A stretch of DNA of 64,000 nt from Sceloporus undulatus (lineage: Eukaryota; Chordata; Lepidosauria; Squamata; Phrynosomatidae). Positions within the stretch are counted from its first letter, which is position 1; each line of letters starts with the position of its first letter. The DNA lies in assembly GCF_019175285.1 (NCBI RefSeq), contig NC_056530.1, positions 1,515,474 to 1,579,473 of the forward strand, read 5' to 3'. The notes beneath the pieces were generated by a model. That model was not told the origin of the DNA and did not search any database. It saw only the letters and a program-made list of their open reading frames with translations. The translations under genes were made by a program, and so were the position numbers. Positions 57,956 through 64,000 of the stretch are shown piece after piece.

Positions 57956-58021
57956 CTTATTGGCAATTGCCAGAGTCAGATTCATCAGCAGGACAAGAGT
58001 AACAAAGAGGATGGCCTTCAT
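57956..58021 (-). CDS. candidate CD52-like signal-peptide exon (partial gene)
   Basis: ATG at 58021-58019 opens 22 codons, MKAILFVTLVLLMNLTLAIA then Asn-Lys, ending exactly at a strong donor AAG/GTAAGC (GT at 57955-57954). A short charged N-end, a 15-residue Leu/Val-rich core and an Ala-x-Ala end make a textbook secretory signal peptide. In mammals CD52, a tiny GPI-anchored leukocyte glycoprotein with a signal-peptide first exon starting MKRFLFLL, lies tail-to-tail with CRYBG2, and this exon has that position and orientation. The second exon (short mature peptide plus hydrophobic GPI signal) was not found, so the gene is incomplete. A purine-rich GCAGGAAAT (ETS-like core) and an (AT)n run at 58204-58229 lie 5' of it on its own strand. 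Alternative: another small secreted protein. Confidence 0.45.
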
Positions 58022-58203
58022 GGTGAAAAGGTGTGCGCAGCTCTGAGCGATGGAGTTTTGCCACTGGTAGTTTCCGTCTCTAAAAAAAGAAGAACAGAGG
58101 TTGTACACTGTTGATAGCAAAAAAGGCAAGAGAGTTTGCCAGCCACAAACCTCCCCTATTTCCTGCTGGCTTTGTGATGCAGCTAGGGGTGGGCAGAAAG
58201 GTA

Positions 58204-58229
58204 CTATATATATATATATATATATATAT
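58204..58229. repeat. (AT)n microsatellite
   Basis: A pure TA/AT run. On the - strand it lies about 180 bp upstream of the candidate signal-peptide ATG and could act as or mask a TATA element, but a simple repeat of this kind is common by chance. Confidence 0.9.
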
Positions 58230-58978
58230 GTGGCTGGTCCTTCAACGCATCTTGAAAAACTCTACTAATCAGTAGGACATAGCAGCAACTGCCCGTCCTG
58301 TCTCTCATCCAATGGTAATACTTCCTCTGATCCACTTACAGTGAAGTTTAGTTCTCCTCTAATAAAAAGCAGCATGATACAAGCTTACATTAGTTTGTTA
58401 GCAAAGATGACCTCTTTCTCCGATCTGGTAACCCAAGCATTGCTTCTAATGGGTTTTGGCTGATTTTATCACACTTATTGTTACTCGAACTGCAGTCCTT
58501 TCTCCCATTACCCTTCTAGATATATGCTATTTGCACATTACCATTTGTTACTGTCTTTTCTTCTGGTGCCTGAGTAGTATTTTATGTAACAGAGCTGTCA
58601 GTACGTGTTTGGCCTTAGGCAAATGTGCATGTGGGGAGCATATGTAAAACAATCCTATTTATTGAGCTATGATAGGGATTGCATGAGCCACAAAGGAGGA
58701 AAAGGAAAAACAAAAACAAATTGAAAACTGAGCAACACCTAAATTAGGGCCGGTTCAATGCCACAAAAGTGTGCAAACATTTGAATTTGCCAGCATTCTT
58801 CATCCTGTGAGATTGTACAATTCTTTTTTTGTTCCAACTAGCCTGGCAAACAGTTTGAAAGAACTAACAAGTTTGCACCCTTTTGTGGCACTGAACTTGG
58901 TCCAATAAAGAGACTGCCTAACTGTGGACTCTCACGGTCAAGCATAACAATCTTTCAAAAATTGTGATTTAAGGAGAA

Positions 58979-59235
58979 ACCAAGAGCCGGTGGTATAATG
59001 GTGTGAGCATTGGACTATGACTAGAAACCAGGATTTGAATTCCCCCATTCTGTTGTAGAATTTCACTGGGCAAGTCACACTCTCTCAACCTCAGAGGACA
59101 GCAAAGGTAACCCTAAGTCAAACCTATCATGAGGTTGTCTTGGCAAGATTTGTTCAGAAGGGGTTTGCAATTGCCATCCTCTGAGGCTGAGAAGGTGTGA
59201 TTTGCCCAAGGGTCCCCAGCAGTGGGTTGCTTGCT
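58979..59235. mobile_element. two SINE fragments, + then - orientation
   Basis: 58979-59105 reads GAGCCGGTGGTATAATGGTG (A-box region), GCATTGGACTATGACTAGAA and CAAGTCACACTCTCTCAACC forward. 59106-59235 reads AACCCTAAGTCAAACCTATC, ATGAGGTTGTCTTGGCAAGA and GCTGAGAAGGTGTGATTTGC, the body in reverse. They form a head-to-head pair without a tail. Confidence 0.7.
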
Positions 59236-59286
59236 AAAAAGGAGATTTTTGCAGCCAAGTTACTAAGGACCACTCACACCTAACAC

Positions 59287-59515
59287 CGGTCCAAAACACA
59301 CTGCAGAAATAACCCAGTTTGAGACTGCTTTAACCGCCCTGGCTCAATGCTATGGAATTCTGGGAATTGTAGTGTTTGTGAGACACTGCGCTATCTTTCC
59401 CATAGCGACAGCTCTAGTGCCACAATAAACTACAATTTCCAGGATTCCCTAGCACTGAGCCAGGGCAGTTAAAGCGGTCTCAAACTGGATTATCCTTGCC
59501 GTGTGTTTTGGACCG
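59287..59515. mobile_element. fold-back MITE family B, complete copy
   Basis: GGTCCAAAACACACTGCAG and the inverted CGTGTGTTTTGGACC delimit it, with GGCTCAATGCTATGGAATTC facing CCCTAGCACTGAGCC. Both ends are well preserved. A LINE-like tail (TAAATAATAAATAAATAAAC) follows at 59530-59620. Confidence 0.75.
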
Positions 59516-59869
59516 CCATAAAATGCAATGCGTGCGTGTGTGTTACAAGCCGCTCTGAGAGCTGTTGTGGCTGAAGAGTGGGGTATAAAAACTCTAAATA
59601 ATAAATAAATAAACAAACTGATTTGACAGTTACTTTGTTTCACTGTGGGTTTTGGCTTATTAAAATTTTATAAGTGTGCTAGTTTGTTAGTTTGTTTGTC
59701 ATGGTCAATGTTTTGTCCTTTTCTCTTTTCCTTTTGTTTGTTTGTTGGCTTGTTTGTTTGTTTGCATCGATCTTAATAAAATAAAATTCAAAAAAATTAT
59801 AAGATAATTTAATATTTCTTTATATTCTTAGACGGTAATAACATATTTATTTCTGTTCTTAGATTGAGG

Positions 59870-60832
59870 CAGGGTTTTTTGGTTGGTTTTATTGGTACCC
59901 GCGACCTGTTTCCTTTCTTTTCATACACAGCTTCTTCCAAGCCCCGTCTCCCTCGTTTCCCTCTATCCCATCCTATTGTCGCCTAGGCAACCATTTGGTA
60001 AAACAGATGTGCCGGCGCCCCTCCTTACGCCTCAAAATTTCTTTTTGAGTTCTCTCTCTCTCTAACCAACGCGAGACAGTTCCTGCCTTGGGGCCTTACT
60101 ATCTGTTGTCTTTTAATTCATAGTGTGATTAAACTTTTCGCAGCTCTTTCTTTCTTCTCACTAATGTATCTCTCCTTCTCATCCCCCTCACACATCTTTC
60201 TTTTGTGTTAACCTTTCCCGCACCACTCATCCCCTCTGTTCCGTCTTTTCACCATAGCTTTAATTCCTTTTTCACTGTTTTCCGCCTAACTTTACTGCAC
60301 TTTGGTTCATCTTTTCCCCTCTTTGCCATGCCGTGTATTTCCCTCATTTTCCCCTAGGCGTAGTGTCGGGGGCTCCGTGTTGTTGTGCATGCTAGTATAA
60401 TCCCCACGCTACGGTGTGTCCTGCACGTTTTTAAAGAGTATTGTTTTCCCCTCCTGTTCACCTAGGACATTTTAATTTCTCTGTTAATTCACCCTGGGCA
60501 TTATCCTCCGTTTTCTCTAAATTAAAAATTGTGTGTGGCCCACAACGGTGACGTTGGTGGGGATGGTGCTCGTCAACAGGTTATATTTGCCGCATATGAA
60601 AATATTTGAGGGACAGCACATGGAGACTTTCCTCCTGGTAGGATTATTCTCTTTTCACCCTCTGTCCGCATTTTTTCTCTTTTCCCTCATTTACGCATTT
60701 TTTTATACTTTTCCACCTCTTCCTCACTTGTTGATCTTTTACCCATCTGGAAGCCCTTTTCCATCTTTTCCGGCCTCTTGCCTACTATTGTGCATTTTTG
60801 CCCATCTTCATCCTTTGTCCGTTTTTGCCGGC
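59870..60832 (+). other. pyrimidine-rich segment of unknown nature
   Basis: For almost 1 kb the + strand is dominated by C and T (for example CTTCTTCCAAGCCCCGTCTC, CCCTCGTTTCCCTCTATCCC), with a purine-rich complement. It contains several CpGs and no recognised repeat. Open frames (59883-60065, 60533-60913) are composed of Phe, Leu, Ser and Pro, as expected from composition alone. The segment joins the 27-bp satellite without a gap, so it may be its flanking or founder sequence. Confidence 0.5.
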
Positions 60833-63800
60833 ATGGGAAGCTTGGGAATGTTTGCCCATAGAGAACAATTGGAAATTGCCCAGAGGGAAGCATTAGGGGA
60901 TATTTGCCCATAGGAACAATTGGATATTCCAAGGGAAGCATGGGGAATTGCACTATAGAAGCACTGGAATATTTGCCCATAAAATGGAAGCAAATATGAA
61001 ATTATAAAATAAGCCCATAGGAAGCATTGGGAATATTTGCCCATAGGGAAGCATTGGGAATGTTTGCCCATAGGGAAGCATTGGGAATGTTTTGCCCTGG
61101 AAGCATTGGGAATGTTTTCCGCCACATAGGGAAGCATTGGGGATGTTTTCCCATAGAGAAGGCATTGGAATATTTTGCCCAATAGGGAAGCATTGGGATA
61201 TTTGCCCATAGGGAAGCATGGGGATAGTTTGTCCATAGGGAAGCAATTGGGGAATTTGTCCTATAGGGAAGCCTGGGAATATTTGCCCAGAGGAAGCATT
61301 GGGATGTTTGCCCATAGGGAAGCTTGGATAGTTGCCATAGGGAAGCATTGGGAATGTTTGCCCATAGGGAAGCATTGGGAATGTTTGCCCATAGGGAAGC
61401 ATTGGGGAAGGGTTTGTCCATAGGGAAGCATTGGGAATGTGTGCCCATAGGGAAGCATTGGGAAGTTTGCCCATAGGGAAGCATTGGAAGATTTGCCAAG
61501 GGAAGCATTGGGAATGTTTGCCCTTATGGAAGCACTGGGAATGTTTTGCCCATAGGGAAGCATTGGGATGTTTGCCCATAGAGAAGCATTGGGAATATTG
61601 GCCCATAGGGAAGCATTGGGAATGTTTGCCCATAGGAAAGCATTGGGAATGTGTTGCCCATAGGGAAGCATTGGAATGTTTTGCCCATAGAGAAGCATTG
61701 GGAATATTTGCCCATAGGGAAGCATTGGGGATATATGCCCAATAGGAAGCATTGGGGATATTTGCCCATAGGGAAGCATTGGGGATATTTGCCTATAGGA
61801 AGCACTGGAAATTTTGCCCATAGGGAAGCTTTGGGAATGTTTGCCCATAGGGAAGCATTGGGAATGTTTGCCCATAGGAAAGCATTGGGAATATTTGCCC
61901 ATAGGGAAGCAGGGATGTTTGACCATAGGGAAGCATTGGGAAGTTTGCCCATAGGGAAGCATTGGGGAGAGTTGCCCATAGGGAAGCATTGGGGATATTT
62001 GCCGCATAGGGAAGGCATTGGGGATATTTGCCCATAGGGAAGCACTGGGAATATGTGCCCATGGGAAGCTTTGGGAATGTTTGGTCCCATAGGGACATTG
62101 GGAATGTTTGCCCATAGGGAAGCATTGGGGGAATGTTCGCCCATAGAGAAGCATTGGGAATATTAGTGCCCATAGGGAAGCATTGGGGATATTGCCCATA
62201 GGGAAGCATTGGGGAATTTGCCCATAGGGAAGCATGGGGGATATTTGCCTATAGGGAAGCACTCTGGGAATATTGCCCATAGGGAAGCATTGGGAATTGT
62301 GCCCATAGGGAAGCATTGGGAATATTTGCCCATAGGAAGCATTGGGAATGTTTGCCCATAGGGAAGCATTAGGAAGTTGGGAAGGTGTTGGCCCATAGGG
62401 AGCATGGGAATGTTTTTCCATAGGGAAGCATTGGGAGGTTTGCCCCATAGGGAAGCATTGGGAAAATGTTTGCCCATAGGGAAGCATTGGGAATTTGGGC
62501 CTAGGGAGCATTGGGAATGTTTTGCCCTATGGAAGCACTGGGAATGTTTGCCCATAGGGAAGCATTGGGAATGTGCCCATAGAGAGAAGCATTTGGGAAT
62601 ATTTGCCCATAGGGAAGCATTGGGAATGTTTGCCCATAGGAAGCATTGGAAGTTTTGCCATAAGGAAGCAGTGGAAATGTTTGCCCATAGAAAGCATTGG
62701 GAATATTGCCCATAGGGAAGGCATTGGGGAGATATGCCCATAGGGAAGCATTGGGATATTTGCCCATAGGGAAGGCATTGGGGATATTTGCCCATAGGGA
62801 AGCATTGGGGATAGGTTGACTAAGGGAACACTGGAAATAATTTGGCCCATAGGAAGCTTTGGGAAGGTTTGTCCCATAGGGAAGCATTGGGAATGGTTTG
62901 CCCATAGGGAAGCGATGGGAATATTTGCCCATAGGGAAGCATTGGGAATGATTTGCCCATAGGGATACATTGGGAATGTGTTGCCCATAGGGAAGCATTG
63001 GGAATATTTGCCCATAGGAAAGCGGGAAATGTTACCCATAGAGAAGCACTGGGAATATTTGCCCATAGGGAAGCTTTGGGAGGTTTGCCCATAGGGAAGC
63101 ATTGGGAATGTTTGCCCATAGGGAAGCATTGGGAATATTTGCCCATAGGGAAGCATTGGGGATGTTTGCCCATAGGGATGCATTGGGGGTTTTTCCCATA
63201 GGGAAGCATTGGGGAATATTTGCCCATAGGGAAGCATTGGAATGTTTGGCCCATAGGGAAGCATTGGGAATGTTTGCCCATAGGGAAGCATTGGGAATAT
63301 TTGCCCATAGGGAAGCATTGGAAATGTTTGCCCATAGAGAAGCATTGAGGAATGTTTGCCCATAGGAAAGCATTAGGAAAATCTGCCCATAGAGAAGCAT
63401 TGGGAATATCTGGCCCATAGGGAAGCATTGGGAATATTTGCCCATAGAGAAGCATTGGGAATATCTGCCCATAGGAATTAAGGCATTGGGAATATCTGCC
63501 GCATAGGGAAGCGGGAATAGCGCCATAAGAAGCTTGGAATATTCGCCATAGGGAAGCATTGGAAGTGTTGCCCATAGGGAAGCATGGAATACAGCCCCCA
63601 TAGGGAAGCATTGGGAATATTTGCCCATAGGGAACATTGGGAATATCTGCCCATAGAGAAGCATTTGGGATATCTGCCCATAGGGAAGCATTGGGAATAT
63701 TTGCCCATAGGGAAGCATTGGGAATATCTGCCCATAGGGAAGCATTGGGAATATCTGCCCAAAGGGAAGCATTGGGAATATCTGCCCATAGGAAGCATTG

Positions 63801-64000
63801 GGAATATCTGCCCATAGGGAAGCATGGGAATATTGGCCCATAGGGAAGCATTGGGAATATCTGCCCCATAGGGAAGTATTGGGAAGTTGCCCATAGGGAA
63901 GCATTGGGATTTTGCCCATAGAGAAAACTACTTGCCCATAGGAAACCCATTAGAGAATACGTGCTATGGACAAGTATTTTCCAATGATTCCTATTGGGAA
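60833..64000. repeat. 27-bp satellite array, runs off the right edge
   Basis: The unit is GGGAAGCATT, GGGAATGTTT, GCCCATA (10+10+7 bases), the first two parts being imperfect copies of each other. Roughly 110-120 units fill at least 3.17 kb. Variants cluster: GGGAATGTTTGCC is common at about 61000-61650 and 62330-62650, GGGGATATTTGCC at about 61700-62060, and GGGAATATCTGCC at about 63380-63870. Many units have one-base gains or losses in G and C runs. Because the period is a multiple of three, long stop-free frames exist on both strands (up to 416 codons on -), coding for repeats like GKHSQCFPM or HREALGMFA. I judge these to be non-genic. Confidence 0.95.

Noticed and set aside
61261-62511. 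Minus-strand 416-codon open frame and similar long frames on both strands of the satellite
   Set aside because: The 27-bp period is a multiple of three, so a stop-free unit is stop-free throughout. Frames shift between units with no preference, both strands are open, and the products are pure nine-residue repeats.

Overview
The window looks like nuclear DNA of a squamate reptile, most likely a lizard. It is dense in decayed repeats of the kinds common in squamates: tRNA-derived SINEs with AAC/ACA tails, 5S-rRNA-derived SINEs, CR1 3' ends with ATTCTATG tails, RTE/BovB-type and L2-like LINE fragments, hAT, Tigger-like and fold-back DNA elements, and Penelope-like ends. No species can be fixed from the sequence alone.

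The main gene is a nearly complete CRYBG2 (AIM1L) on the + strand, visible from 2174 to its stop codon at 42225. I could assign 19 coding exons. All have GT/AG junctions, all reading-frame phases match, and together they give 6795 nt (2264 codons plus stop). Two large 5' exons (2174-3297 and 19103-22712) encode a long, low-complexity, Ser/Pro-rich N-terminus with a coding minisatellite. Seventeen small exons (25439-42225) encode twelve Greek-key motifs, that is six beta/gamma-crystallin domains, followed by a ricin-B (beta-trefoil) lectin domain. The true start codon probably lies in an exon upstream of the window or in an exon I could not see in 1-2173.

Region by region: 1-2173 is repeat-rich sequence upstream of the first visible exon. 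3298-19102 is a 15.8-kb intron filled with repeats. 22713-42225 holds the crystallin and lectin exons, with repeats in the introns. One intron carries a 67-bp copy of the gene's own exon caught in a fold-back repeat. 42226-about 43600 is probably 3' UTR. 43600-57900 is gene-poor, repeat-rich intergenic DNA.

On the - strand at 58021-57956 there is a clean signal-peptide exon with a strong splice donor. Its convergent, tail-to-tail position next to CRYBG2 matches the mammalian CRYBG2-CD52 arrangement, so it is a candidate CD52-like gene; its second exon was not located. From 59870 to 60830 the + strand is strongly pyrimidine-rich and unexplained. From about 60833 to the window end lies a satellite with a 27-bp unit (at least 3.17 kb). 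Because 27 is a multiple of three, it gives long open frames on both strands that I do not regard as genes.
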